Positions 33,755-43,186 of a stretch of DNA of 64,000 bases are shown here, piece by piece (position 1 is the stretch's first letter; each line of letters begins with the position of its first letter). The position numbers were made by a program, and so were the translations under genes. The notes under the pieces are model-generated. The model saw only the letters and a program-made list of their open reading frames with translations, was not told the DNA's origin and ran no database searches. The DNA lies in NCBI RefSeq assembly GCF_002531575.1, contig NZ_NWTI01000010.1:124001-188000 (forward strand), read 5' to 3'. The DNA comes from Bradyrhizobium sp. Y36 (GTDB lineage Bacteria; Pseudomonadota; Alphaproteobacteria; Rhizobiales; Xanthobacteraceae).

Positions 33755-34852
33755 TCACTTCGGCTGCTGCAGATCCTTGAACCACTCGCCCAAGAGGCTC
33801 GTCGACCTGAGAAATCCGGCACAGATCGGCAGGAGCGTCAGCAAGGGAATGCCTTCGATCCGCATTAGATGCGTCCTGAAGCTGGCATCGGTGACTTTCC
33901 CGTCTTTCAGTCTGGTGCCGAAGCGTTCGTTTCGGACAGCCCCTTCGTAGACGTTGAGCGCCAGATCGAGATGCGAAAGCTTCACGTCGCGTATCGCTGT
34001 CTTGTTTGGCGCGTGCGTGTCCAGATGGATACACCGGCCGACCATCAAACCGTCGGGGGCATCGGGGGCCGGCAACTCCTCGATCATCATGCTCACGATG
34101 TCGCCGCGTCTCTGCGCTCGGATTTCCAGCCTGCGTAGTCTCTCGATCTCATAGTCAATAAACGGCGCTGGATTTCTCGGGTCCAAGGCATCCTTTTGCA
34201 GCACGTATTCGCCGTATTCTCGCTGACCGGGATACATGTCAAATTTCATCAAAGCGTCGAAGCGACCGGGCGCAATCACCGCTTCGGTCAGCATCATCGG
34301 CGGCTTCTGGCTGTAGAAGCGATTGGGAGCGAGCCGCACGAAGAACGGTGACGTCGGATTGTTGCGCCTCAGCCACTCGACGAGCGCCGGATCGAGCTCG
34401 TCGGCGATTTTCCCGAAGCCCTTCGGGACCGCCACGACCTCGCTTCCAAGCTCCTGAGCGAGGGCGGCGAAGTCGATCAATTCGCCGTCACGTACGCTGC
34501 TCCAGAGCGCCGGCGAACCGCTAAACAGGGGATCGGTGCGCCTGTACGGCGCGCACGCCGTACGCATTCTCAGCTTCAGGACGGCGCGGGCCACCTCGGC
34601 CGCGAACGCGTAACCGCCGAGTTGGACATCAGTCGGCAGGGCGACGGGAAAGAATCCGAGCTGCAGTTGCCAGTTCAGCGTGTCCCAGTCGCCGACCGTC
34701 AACATCGTGCTGCGGAAATCGACGCATTCGATGACGGTCTGGTCTCCGTTCCCGTAGCGATCGCCGAGAACTTTCGCCGCATAATCCGTCAGGTCCACGT
34801 ATTCGCCGGCGATCCGGGCAATGCGCTCGATATATTGGTCAAGGTCGATCAT
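33755..34852 (-). CDS. Hypothetical protein, 365 residues
   Basis: A well-formed gene with normal high-GC codon pattern but no recognised domain. Features: an acidic N-terminus (MIDLDQYIERIARIAGEY), the conserved-looking strings GYAFAAEVARAVLKLRMR, PFFVRLAPNRFYSQKPP and HLDLALNVYEG, and a C-terminal Leu-rich stretch (IPLLTLLPICAGFL). No transmembrane or ATPase motif is certain. It follows a small basic gene 97 bp upstream on the same strand and may be cargo of the accessory region. Confidence 0.7.
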   Translation of the reverse strand: MIDLDQYIERIARIAGEYVDLTDYAAKVLGDRYGNGDQTVIECVDFRSTMLTVGDWDTLNWQLQLGFFPVALPTDVQLGGYAFAAEVARAVLKLRMRTACAPYRRTDPLFSGSPALWSSVRDGELIDFAALAQELGSEVVAVPKGFGKIADELDPALVEWLRRNNPTSPFFVRLAPNRFYSQKPPMMLTEAVIAPGRFDALMKFDMYPGQREYGEYVLQKDALDPRNPAPFIDYEIERLRRLEIRAQRRGDIVSMMIEELPAPDAPDGLMVGRCIHLDTHAPNKTAIRDVKLSHLDLALNVYEGAVRNERFGTRLKDGKVTDASFRTHLMRIEGIPLLTLLPICAGFLRSTSLLGEWFKDLQQPK

Positions 34853-34949
34853 GGTCGAGATGTGGGGTGGTCCGCGACTCGGATCAACATATCGCGCAGA
34901 AGCCCCGCCAACGGCGGGGCTCCCTTCCGGCTACGGACGTCGACCGGCG

Positions 34950-35291
34950 CTACGCGACCAAAGCTGGCTGCGGGCGCACCATCGTCCCGTCGATCCATAA
35001 TACGACCTTTCCGGACGCGATTAGCGGCGCCATCATGATTGCAAGTCGACGCGCCGCGTACGTGCTTCCGACCGTGAAGCGATGGCGGTAACCGTTCGCC
35101 ACGGCCCGGTCCGTCAGCCCTTTCGATCCGCGAAAGCCGGCGACTTCCTGGATCTCGAACTGCACGTCCCACCGGACGCGCCGCGGACGGACTTCGTCCC
35201 GAATTTCTATACTGATCCGATGCTCGCGCGAACTGCGGACCAGAACTGACTTCAGTCGTTTTGTCGTCGGGAATTTGAGAATCTTGCTCAA
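34950..35291 (-). CDS. Small basic hypothetical protein
   Basis: 113 residues, strongly basic N-terminus (LKFPTTKRLKSVLVRSSREHR), a beta-rich middle and a C-terminal part with AARRLAIMMAPLIASGKVVL. No family recognised. It probably forms a unit with the 365-residue gene downstream. Two stem-loops lie immediately upstream of the start. Confidence 0.55.
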   Translation of the reverse strand: MSKILKFPTTKRLKSVLVRSSREHRISIEIRDEVRPRRVRWDVQFEIQEVAGFRGSKGLTDRAVANGYRHRFTVGSTYAARRLAIMMAPLIASGKVVLWIDGTMVRPQPALVA

Positions 35292-35304
35292 TCTAAGTCT
35301 CCTG

Positions 35305-35350
35305 AGGTTTGATAAACCCTTGGAGACACGCGGCCCCCATAGGGGCTGCG
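35305..35350. promoter_or_regulatory. Two stem-loops upstream of the 34950-35291 gene
   Basis: GGTTT-GAT-AAACC (about 35306-35318) and CGCGGCCCC-CATA-GGGGCTGCG (35329-35350, one G-T pair). They sit in the probable leader of the minus-strand gene that starts at 35291. They could be a leader attenuator or a bidirectional terminator. The rest of 35292-35615 holds no supported gene. Confidence 0.35.
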
Positions 35351-35615
35351 GTTAGCCTGACTACCAGGGCCAGGTCGGGAGCCGTCACGATCGCGATCGG
35401 CCGCCAATTCGAAAAGATTGGCTCAGCGCCTTAAATATAGCGTAGTGGATCCGCACTTCAAGGCCGTTCCGGACCCCGGCCGGTCCCCGCGGGAACGTGC
35501 CTGCAGAGCGACGATGGGCGGTGTTCAATCGTTGACCTCGGGAAACAAGCAGCCGCGTTGATACGATCCCGGCCGCCGACATCGCGCGATTAAGCCCTTC
35601 AGCGCGAGACGACTT

Positions 35616-36329
35616 GTGCTAGTCATCGCGGGACCTAGACAATGGCAGCTCGCTTTGACAGCCACAACCATTGCCCACCCGCAAGCCTTCATCCGCGCCA
35701 ACACCCGGCTGCGGTCGGTGCCGCTGGTGCCGGAAATCGCGCTCTTCCTGGCCGATGAATCGTTGCCGATCTGGCAGCAGACCGAGGACGAGCTGAACGA
35801 GGCCGGCCTTCCCCCACCCTTCTGGGCCTTTGCCTGGGCGGGCGGCCAAGCGCTGGCGCGCTACGTGCTCGATCATCCGGATACCGTACGGGACCTGCGC
35901 GTGCTCGACATCGCTTCTGGCTCCGGCCTCGTCGGCATCGCGGCGATGAAGGCCGGCGCGGTCGGGGTGACAGTGTCTGATATCGACACCTTCGCGATCG
36001 CGGCGACAGAACTCAATGCGGAGGTCAACCAGGTCCACCTCACGTCGTGCGGCGAGGACGTGCTCGATACTCAACCAAACGACCGATGGCAGACCATCCT
36101 AGCGGGCGACATATTCTATGAGCGAGACACTGCGGCGCGTGCCTTTGCATTTCTGGCTGACCATGCGCGCGCCGGCGCGACCATCTTGATCGGCGACCCC
36201 GGGCGCACTTTCCTTCCAAAGACAAAACTTGTTCGACTTGCCGACTATCGTGTACCGGTGACCCGCGACCTAGAAGACGCCGAAATCAAGAATACGGCGG
36301 TTTGGACAATCTCGCCGGATTCTCTGTAA
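35616..36329 (+). CDS. Class I SAM-dependent protein methyltransferase (ETFB lysine methyltransferase-like)
   Basis: 237 residues from GTG 35616; homology starts at about residue 24 (FIRANTRL), so the true start may be somewhat later. The SAM motif is VLDIASGSGLVGIAAMKAGA, with the acidic loop VSDID; GDIFYERD corresponds to the post-motif of the lysine methyltransferase family. PPFWAFAWAGGQALARY is characteristic of the group that methylates lysines on electron-transfer flavoprotein beta. It looks like a chromosomal housekeeping gene inside the accessory stretch. Confidence 0.8.
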   Translation: MLVIAGPRQWQLALTATTIAHPQAFIRANTRLRSVPLVPEIALFLADESLPIWQQTEDELNEAGLPPPFWAFAWAGGQALARYVLDHPDTVRDLRVLDIASGSGLVGIAAMKAGAVGVTVSDIDTFAIAATELNAEVNQVHLTSCGEDVLDTQPNDRWQTILAGDIFYERDTAARAFAFLADHARAGATILIGDPGRTFLPKTKLVRLADYRVPVTRDLEDAEIKNTAVWTISPDSL

Positions 36330-36759
36330 GTTGAGTTCGTCGAGACCACGACTGAATCCGCGCAACGCAGAAAGCCCGTTCTGCCGAATTTCGTCCATGA
36401 CCGAGCCGGCGGTGGCTTCCGGCACAGCGATACTGCGATAAAGCCGTATGGTGCCGCTCAAGCTACCGCCTTGATCGGCCACGCAGACAAAACCATCCCA
36501 AGGTGCAGCCCAAACTGGCGAGAACATCCTTGATCTCGATGAGCGATTTCCGGCCAAAAACTAGGGCTCCGCAATAGCTCAGCCTCGGACCCTGGACCAT
36601 CTCGCCAACTTATGCATGACATCGTTCTTCAGGCAGTTAGCGGACCGGATGGAAAGTTCGAGGGTGTCCACCCGTTCGAACAGCTTGGCCTGCCCGCTGC
36701 GCGGCCCAGCTCGCCGAGCTCGGCGAACTCGACTCCGTGCTCAGCGATCGGAAAAGTCG
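36330..36759. other. Gene-free stretch with possible fragment
   Basis: About 430 bp. On the minus strand near 36350-36480 a stretch reads SGTIRLYRSIAVPEATAGSV, which looks protein-like, but there is no complete gene around it. The remainder shows nothing. Confidence 0.25.
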
Positions 36760-37719
36760 GATAGCGAGAGGGCGAAGATCCTGACCAAGCTCGAATCCCT
36801 CAGCGTCATCGACGACAAGACGCTGGTCGTCGACGAAGCTTCGATGACCGAGCTGCCGACGGTCCACGCGATAGCAAAGCGCCTGGTCGCGGGCAGCCGC
36901 CTGCTTTTCTTCGGCGACGAGGCGCAATTGCCCCCGATCGGTTTCGGGCTCGTCTTCCACAAGCTGGCGCAGGATCCCGGCATCGCGCTGCGGCTGACCG
37001 AGGTTGCACCGCCAGGCCGAAGCGACCGGCATCCCGCCCGCCGCAGCCGTCCGGTCCGGCCGCTGCCCGCGTTCTCCGAGTTCGCCGGCGCGGCCGCGGG
37101 AGTCTCGTTCGTGAATGTCGACCACTCCGCGCTGGACCGCAAGCTCGACGAGGTCATCGTCAAGCTCGCCGGCGACGACGAGGTGATCGTCGTCACCGCC
37201 AGGTCGCGGGTGCGGCCGCGAACGCGGGCATCGTCGGCACATAGCCGACGGCCGTCCCGAAGATGCGAGGCTTCTTCGGCCGCCGCTTCTCGGTCGGCGA
37301 GCCCGTCATCTTCGTCAAGAACGATTACCGCGCCGGGCTCTGGACGGCCTGCTCGGCCAATCGTCGTGATCGATCCCGACGAACGGACGATCGACATCCT
37401 ATTCGACGGCGACAGCCAGCCGAAGCGGATGGGAGACGAGCACCTAGTCGACCTCGATCTCGCCTACGCCGTCACATGCCACCGGATGCAGGGGTCGAGC
37501 GCGAAGCGCGTCGTCATCCCGATCTACGAAAGCCGGCTGCTCAACCGGTCGTAACTCTACACGGCGATCACCCGCGCCGAAGAGCAGGTCGTCCTGGTCG
37601 GCGATCGCGACGTTTTCGCGAGGGCCCTCGCGAATCCTCCCGCGGTGGAAAGCCGAATCCACGGCTTGCGTTGGCCTCGAGACGCGCAGGCGACGGCTCC
37701 CTCTTCGATGTCTTCATGA
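36760..37719 (+). pseudogene. RecD-like ATP-dependent DNA helicase, decayed
   Basis: Pieces of a superfamily 1 helicase: motif II VVDEASM (about 36826), motif III FFGDEAQLPPIG, then a frame disturbance after LRLTEV, intact stretches further on, and the C-terminal motif V region YAVTCHRMQGSSAKRVV. An in-frame TAA at 37552-37554 interrupts SRLLNRS/LYTAITRAEEQVVLVGD (motif VI). The Walker A portion is missing at the 5' end. It is therefore non-functional. It lies immediately before the Qat operon. Confidence 0.75.
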
Positions 37720-37729
37720 TCCCTGGAGA

Positions 37730-37751
37730 GCCCGAGCGCCTTCGCTCGGGC
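37730..37751 (+). terminator. Perfect 9 bp GC-rich stem-loop
   Basis: GCCCGAGCG-CCTT-CGCTCGGGC, 11 bp after the end of the helicase remnant and 140 bp before qatA. The stem is very stable, but no T-run follows, so the terminator role is likely rather than certain. Confidence 0.5.
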
Positions 37752-37893
37752 ATCATTCCGCAACTGCGGAGACCGCTCCGTCTTCTTGTCAGCTTGCGGC
37801 GAAGCTCCGAGCAACCTAACTGTATACTTTTGGGGCGCGTTGCAACCAACGGTTATCGGCGACGCCTTCGCCGCATTGCGAAAAGGAGGGCCT

Positions 37894-39879
37894 GTGTCCG
37901 CCGAAAAGGTCACGCCGCTGGGCTATCTGAGCGATAAGGAAACCAAGGTCGATCTCCTCAACAACGAGGCAATCGCGAAAACCATCGTCCGACTGATCGC
38001 GGAGACGGCCGATTCCGCCGTGACGATCGGCGTCCACGGTGACTGGGGTGCAGGGAAATCCAGCGTACTAGAGATGGTCGAGGCCGCCTTCCCCGACGGA
38101 GGCGACGTCCTCTGCCTGAAGTTCAACGGCTGGCAGTTTCAGGGATTCGAGGACGCCAAGATCGCGCTGATCGAAGGCGTCGTGAACGGCCTCATCGAGA
38201 AGCGTTCGCTCACGACCAAGGCAGTGGAAGAGGTCAAGCGCGTGCTGAAAAGCATCGACTGGCTGAAGGTCGCCAAGAAGGGCGGCGGCCTTGCGCTCAC
38301 GGCCTACACGGGCATTCCGATGTTGGGCCTCGACGACCTGGTCGGCTCCGTCGTCGACCGCGTGAAGAACGCCTTGACCGACAAGGACGCGCGCGAAGCG
38401 GCCATCAAGCAGATCGAGGAATTCAAAAAGGAAAAGAGCGACGAGGCCACCAGCAAAAGCGTGCCGACGGAAATCAAGGAATTCCGCGAGGCCTACAAGG
38501 ATCTGATCAAGAAGGCCGGCATCAAGCGACTCGTCGTGCTGATCGACGACCTCGACCGCTGCCTGCCTCAGACCGCGATCGAGACGCTCGAGGCAATCCG
38601 GCTGTTCGTGCTGTGGGACAAGACGGCCTTCATCGTCGGCGCCGACGAAGGCATGATCGAGATCGCGGTCCGCGACCATTTCAAGAACCTGCCCGAAGTC
38701 GACGTCGCGTCCAGCAACGCAAGCGATTCCAATCAGAACTACAGGCGGTCATATCTCGAAAAGCTGCTGCAGGTGCCCTTCCGCATCCCCGCGCTGGGAG
38801 AAACCGAAACCGGCATCTACGTGACGCTCCTGTTGCTCGGCCGGGCCCTCGGCGAGGACTCGGAGGAGTTCACAAAGTTGCTGGCTCTCGGCAGGGCGGC
38901 CTTGAGCAAGCCTTGGGAGGGCAAGGGCATCGATCGCGACGCGATCAAGACCGCGGCCGGAATGCGGTTCGACGAGATCGTCGATGCCCTGACGCTGGCC
39001 GATCGCGTGAGTCCGGTGCTCGCCGCCGGAACGAAGGGCAATCCGCGGCAGATCAAGCGCTTCCTGAATGCCCTCGCCCTCAGGCTCGCGATCGCGGAAG
39101 CTCGCGGCTTCGGCAACGCCATCGAACAACCCCATCTGGCGAAGGTCATGTTGGCCGAGATGTTCCTGCACACGACGGTGTTCGACCACATCGCCACGAC
39201 GGCCGCCAGTTCGGAGGACGGCATCTGCCCGGAGATCGCGCTGATCGAAAAGATCGCCGCCGGCGGCGGACCTGCATCGAGCGAAGAAGAAGCGGCGACC
39301 GAAGCGGGCAATCCCGTGATCGACGAATGGAAGACGCGCCCCGACGTCATGCGGTGGGCGTCGGTCAAACCGGACCTCGGCAAGGTTTCGCTCAAACCGT
39401 ACCTCTTCGTGATCAAGGACAGGAAAAACTATCTCGGCTCCGCCGCACCGCTGCCGGCCAAACTCGCTGCGCTCCTGGAAAAGCTGCTCGGCGGCGACAT
39501 GTCGGCCAAAGGGGCCCTCCCCGACGTCAAGAGCCTCAATGTCCCGGAGGCCATCCTGCTCTTCGATGCTTTGGGCAGGAAGGTGCGGGAGGCGCCGAAT
39601 TTCGAGGCCCGACCGACAGCGATACCGGGCGTCGCCGTCGTGGTGGAGGCTCACCCGTCCCTTCAGGGCCGGTACGTCGACATCCTCGAAGCCCTGCCGC
39701 CCGACCGCGTCGGCCTGTGGGTCGCATCCGGACATGCTTTCGTGACGGAAGCGGCTCCGAAAGCCCGGATCGAAACCCTACGCGACAAGTGGAAAAAGGC
39801 GACCAAGAACCCGTTGCTGAGGGCCGAGCTGGAGCCGAAGAAACCGGCAAGAGGGAGCCGCGGCCATGGGAACGTCTAA
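37894..39879 (+). CDS. qatA: QatA: KAP-family P-loop NTPase of the Qat anti-phage system
   Basis: GTG 37894 is chosen because AAAGGAGGG lies just upstream; the frame is open from 37786 without such a site. 661 residues. Walker A is HGDWGAGKSS (about 50), a KAP-type hydrophobic insertion segment lies near 125-150, and Walker B is LVVLIDDLDRC. KAP proteins are large signalling NTPases. In the four-gene Qat system this is the ATPase subunit needed for defence. A possible -10 (TATACT) is at 37823-37828. The stop lies 14 bp inside qatB. Confidence 0.93.
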   Translation: MSAEKVTPLGYLSDKETKVDLLNNEAIAKTIVRLIAETADSAVTIGVHGDWGAGKSSVLEMVEAAFPDGGDVLCLKFNGWQFQGFEDAKIALIEGVVNGLIEKRSLTTKAVEEVKRVLKSIDWLKVAKKGGGLALTAYTGIPMLGLDDLVGSVVDRVKNALTDKDAREAAIKQIEEFKKEKSDEATSKSVPTEIKEFREAYKDLIKKAGIKRLVVLIDDLDRCLPQTAIETLEAIRLFVLWDKTAFIVGADEGMIEIAVRDHFKNLPEVDVASSNASDSNQNYRRSYLEKLLQVPFRIPALGETETGIYVTLLLLGRALGEDSEEFTKLLALGRAALSKPWEGKGIDRDAIKTAAGMRFDEIVDALTLADRVSPVLAAGTKGNPRQIKRFLNALALRLAIAEARGFGNAIEQPHLAKVMLAEMFLHTTVFDHIATTAASSEDGICPEIALIEKIAAGGGPASSEEEAATEAGNPVIDEWKTRPDVMRWASVKPDLGKVSLKPYLFVIKDRKNYLGSAAPLPAKLAALLEKLLGGDMSAKGALPDVKSLNVPEAILLFDALGRKVREAPNFEARPTAIPGVAVVVEAHPSLQGRYVDILEALPPDRVGLWVASGHAFVTEAAPKARIETLRDKWKKATKNPLLRAELEPKKPARGSRGHGNV

Positions 39880-40870
39880 TCCCTTCAACGGCGGCAACAA
39901 CCGCAATCCTCTCGTGCCCGACTGGGTCGGCGGGGCCGGACCGGATCCCGCGCCCCCGGGCGCTCATCCCCCCAGTCCCACGGGCGCACCAGGTGCTCCG
40001 GGTGGCGGCAATCCCGGCAACGGAAATCCGGCCGGCGCGAACCGAGGTGGAGGCGATCCGGGTACCGCGCCTGCGGCCGGCGGAAACGGCGGCGCTGCAG
40101 GCGAAGGCGACGCGCCGGCGCTGAATCGCTTCCAAAGCGCTCGCACCAACTTCTTCAAGTTCGCCAAATCCGGCGGGGGTGGCGGAGGCGGAGGTCGCGG
40201 CGGCGGGACCAACCGCAACCTGCGCCGCGCAGTCCGGTCGTTCGTCGGAAAGTCGAGCGGCGGTGCGCGCCGGGCCACGCAGCGCATGGCCGCGGAGCGC
40301 AGCGCCACCACCAGCCTGGGACGGATCCTTTCCACTGCCGGCACCGCCGGCATCCAGGAGACTGTTCGCCGGCTCGGCTTCGCGCAGTTGGCCACGCTGC
40401 CGGTCCAGGACATATACGCCGCCCTCGTCGACGTCATCTGCGAACCCGGCGGCGAGCTCGACGAGTCATTCGCCAGAGAGGCCTACATCAAAGCGTTGGC
40501 TGAAATCAGCGAGGCGCGGGCAAATCTCGAACGCCCGTCACCCGAGACCACCGTCTCCTTCCTGGCCTCCTTCATCACCAACGCGATCCAAAACCGATTG
40601 CTCAACGCGGTTGGAAACAAGGTGGTCGCGATTCCACGCGATGTCGCCGCTGTTCAGAACGTCGAACAGCAGATCAACGACTTCATTCGGGGCAACGTGA
40701 ACGACGCGATGACGGAGGCCGGCGAAGATTTTCCCGTCGACATTATCGTGTCGACCATCGACGACATCTACGAACGCTCCATTGTCCTGTTGGAGGGGTC
40801 GGACCAGGAAGGTCCCGACGTCGGAACGACTGACGACCTCGAAGTGGAAGCCCATGAGGAGATCGCGTGA
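39866..40870 (+). CDS. qatB: QatB: glycine-rich protein of the Qat system
   Basis: 334 residues. The N-terminus MGTSNPFNGG leads into a Gly/Pro/Asn-rich disordered region to about residue 110 (including a run GGGGGGGG). A basic stretch (RNLRRAVRSFVGKSSGGARR) and a helical C-terminal domain (about 140-330) follow. The start motif and the low-complexity head match QatB proteins; its biochemical role is not established. It overlaps qatA by 14 bp and qatC by 4 bp. Confidence 0.9.
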   Translation: MGTSNPFNGGNNRNPLVPDWVGGAGPDPAPPGAHPPSPTGAPGAPGGGNPGNGNPAGANRGGGDPGTAPAAGGNGGAAGEGDAPALNRFQSARTNFFKFAKSGGGGGGGGRGGGTNRNLRRAVRSFVGKSSGGARRATQRMAAERSATTSLGRILSTAGTAGIQETVRRLGFAQLATLPVQDIYAALVDVICEPGGELDESFAREAYIKALAEISEARANLERPSPETTVSFLASFITNAIQNRLLNAVGNKVVAIPRDVAAVQNVEQQINDFIRGNVNDAMTEAGEDFPVDIIVSTIDDIYERSIVLLEGSDQEGPDVGTTDDLEVEAHEEIA

Positions 40871-42273
40871 TGACGGCCTACGCTTTGATAGGTCACATGG
40901 GACCGGCCGACCAGGCACCTGATCTCGCAGGACGCTGGCATGCCCAGTTCCGCATCGACCTTTTGAGCGGCAATCGGGCGCTGGGATATGGGATGGGTGG
41001 CGTCGTCCGGAGCCTCGGACGGCTCGGCGTCTATCCGAGCGAAGTCGGCGTCGACGTTCTCGTCCTCGCGGCGATGGTGCATGCCGCCGACACGCGCATC
41101 AATCGCGTGCAGACGTCGCAGGACGCGTGGACGCGCGAACTCGGCATCTGCGTGCCGGTATCCGATCCCGAACTATGGGCCGGGCAGCGCGCCTTGCTCG
41201 AAAAGACGCTCAGGTTTCTCACCGGAGACCATTGGACGGTCTCTTTCAGGCCACGCCCCGAAGGAATGGCCGACTTCGTCAGACGTCCCGTCGCGGGTCT
41301 ACAGGACCACGGCTTCGACGGGGTTGCCCTCTTCTCGGGCGGATTGGACAGCCTGATCGGCGCGATCGATCGTCTTGAGCAGGGCTCCTTTCCCCTGTTC
41401 GTAAGCCATGGAGGCGACGGAGCGATCAGCAAGCCTCAGAAGGATCTGTTCGTGGATGTCGCCGCTGCGTACCGCGACGGCAATCGAGAACCGAGGCGGC
41501 TCCGCCTCGGAATGAGCTTCACCGACAAGATTACGCCGGGGGTAGGACGCGAGGAAAGCACCCGCGGTCGGTCGTTCCTGTTCATCGCCCTCGCCGCCGC
41601 GGCTGGGTCCGGGCTGGGTCGTCGCTTTTCGCTCGAAGTCCCGGAGAACGGCCTGATCGCGCTGAACGTCCCGCTCGACAGCGTCAGGCTGGGATCCTTG
41701 AGCACGCGCACGACCCATCCCTTCTATCTGCGCCGCTGGAACGAGTTGCTTTCGCACATCGGAATCGACGGCGTCATCGTCAACCGTTACTGGGATAGGA
41801 CCAAGGGCGAGATGATGGAACGCTGCCTCAATCCGGACCTGCTGCGCGAGCTCGCCGGCGCGTCCCTCTCCTGCGCGCACCCAGCCGCCGGCCGCTGGGT
41901 CAAGTCGGCGGCCGGCCGGCATACCCATTGCGGCCATTGCGTCCCGTGCCTCATCCGCCAGGCTGCGTTCGACCACGCATGGGGCCGAGGCAACGATCCC
42001 ACCGGATATCGGGTCGACATCCACCAGCATCGCTTGAGTACGCGGGCGGCGGAAGGCAAGCAGGTGCGGGCGTTCCAGTACGCGGTAGCCCGCCTCGCGG
42101 GACGCCCCGATCTTGCCCGCGTCCTGATCCACAAACCGGGACCGCTGCTCGAGGACATCACCCAGCTCGACGGGCTTGCCGGAGTGTATTCGCGGGGCAT
42201 CATGGAGGTCGGCCAGTTGCTGTGCGACGTAGAGACGTTTTCACCGGCGGCAGAGGCCGAGATGACAGCATGA
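40867..42273 (+). CDS. qatC: QatC: QueC-like PP-loop protein of the Qat system
   Basis: 468 residues. The PP-loop nucleotide-binding motif is FSGGLDSLIGAI (about 160), and a QueC-type zinc site is formed by Cys in SLSCAHP and HCGHCVPCLIR near 340-360. The N-terminal ~150 residues are specific to QatC. QueC enzymes use ATP to convert a carboxyl group to a nitrile in 7-deazaguanine synthesis; in Qat the substrate is unknown and may be a protein or nucleic acid. The stop overlaps the qatD start (ATGA). Confidence 0.93.
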   Translation: MMTAYALIGHMGPADQAPDLAGRWHAQFRIDLLSGNRALGYGMGGVVRSLGRLGVYPSEVGVDVLVLAAMVHAADTRINRVQTSQDAWTRELGICVPVSDPELWAGQRALLEKTLRFLTGDHWTVSFRPRPEGMADFVRRPVAGLQDHGFDGVALFSGGLDSLIGAIDRLEQGSFPLFVSHGGDGAISKPQKDLFVDVAAAYRDGNREPRRLRLGMSFTDKITPGVGREESTRGRSFLFIALAAAAGSGLGRRFSLEVPENGLIALNVPLDSVRLGSLSTRTTHPFYLRRWNELLSHIGIDGVIVNRYWDRTKGEMMERCLNPDLLRELAGASLSCAHPAAGRWVKSAAGRHTHCGHCVPCLIRQAAFDHAWGRGNDPTGYRVDIHQHRLSTRAAEGKQVRAFQYAVARLAGRPDLARVLIHKPGPLLEDITQLDGLAGVYSRGIMEVGQLLCDVETFSPAAEAEMTA

Positions 42274-43007
42274 GGCTCGTCGATTTCCACTGCCACCTCG
42301 ACCTGTATCCGGAGTTCGAGACGCTCGTCGCCGAAAGCGAGCGGCTCGGCATCTTCACGCTCGCGGTCACCACGACTCCGAAGGCCTGGGCGCGCAACAA
42401 CAAGCTGGCCTCGTCGACCAAGTACGTCCGAACAGCGCTCGGCCTGCATCCCCAATTAGTGGCGGAGCGGTGGCGAGAGATCGACCTCTGGGAGCGTCTT
42501 CTCGACGAAACGCGATACGTCGGCGAAGTCGGTCTCGACGCCGGTCCCCGGTACTACTCATCGATGGATCGCCAAACCGAGATTTTCCGCCGCGTCCTGC
42601 GCTGCTGCGCACAGGCGGGCGGCAAGATCCTGTCGATTCACAGTGTGCGCGCGGCGCCCAAGGTGCTCGATCTGATCGAGGAAGAGGTTCCGAACGGCCG
42701 CGCGAAATTCGTCTTGCATTGGTTCACGGGTTCGGCCGCGGACGCTAGACGTGCCGCGGATCTCGGCTGCTACTTCTCGGTCAACAGTCAGATGCTGCAG
42801 ACGGACCGTGGGCGGGCGCTGGTCTCCTCGCTACCCGTCGAACGCCTCCTCACGGAGACCGATGGCCCATTCACATCCGATGGCGACCGCCCTGCCCGGC
42901 CGCGCGATGTCGCGACGGCCGTGAGGCAATTGGCGACGGCGAGAGGCATATCGATCGAGGACGGCGCTGAAACCATTTTGCGGAATCTCAAGACCCTGAC
43001 GGCCTAA
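42270..43007 (+). CDS. qatD: QatD: TatD-family metal-dependent hydrolase of the Qat system
   Basis: ATG 42270 overlaps the qatC stop; the frame is open upstream only within qatC. 245 residues, the usual length for TatD. Metal ligands are seen in order: HxH in DFHCHLDLY, Glu in VGEVGLDAG, His in ILSIHSVRA, His in LHWFTGS and Asp in LTETDGP. TatD proteins are DNases; in Qat this is the candidate effector nuclease. Confidence 0.93.
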   Translation: MRLVDFHCHLDLYPEFETLVAESERLGIFTLAVTTTPKAWARNNKLASSTKYVRTALGLHPQLVAERWREIDLWERLLDETRYVGEVGLDAGPRYYSSMDRQTEIFRRVLRCCAQAGGKILSIHSVRAAPKVLDLIEEEVPNGRAKFVLHWFTGSAADARRAADLGCYFSVNSQMLQTDRGRALVSSLPVERLLTETDGPFTSDGDRPARPRDVATAVRQLATARGISIEDGAETILRNLKTLTA

Positions 43008-43186
43008 GGACGGCAGCAATGGCGGATTACTTCAGCACCTGCTGTCGCCGGTACACCTAGGCCGCACGCGGCTGTGCGTCCTCTCGGGCAGACCTCCGGA
43101 CCAGCGCTGAAGCTCGATCCGACGAAAAATTCGGGCGGCGGCCATTCCGGACTCGACCTTTTGTTCATGTTATGTTCTCATGAGGG

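Noticed and set aside
36340..36557. Small minus-strand gene with an RLYRSIAVPE segment
   Set aside because: Looks protein-like for only ~50 residues and overlaps the end of the methyltransferase gene; no complete domain.
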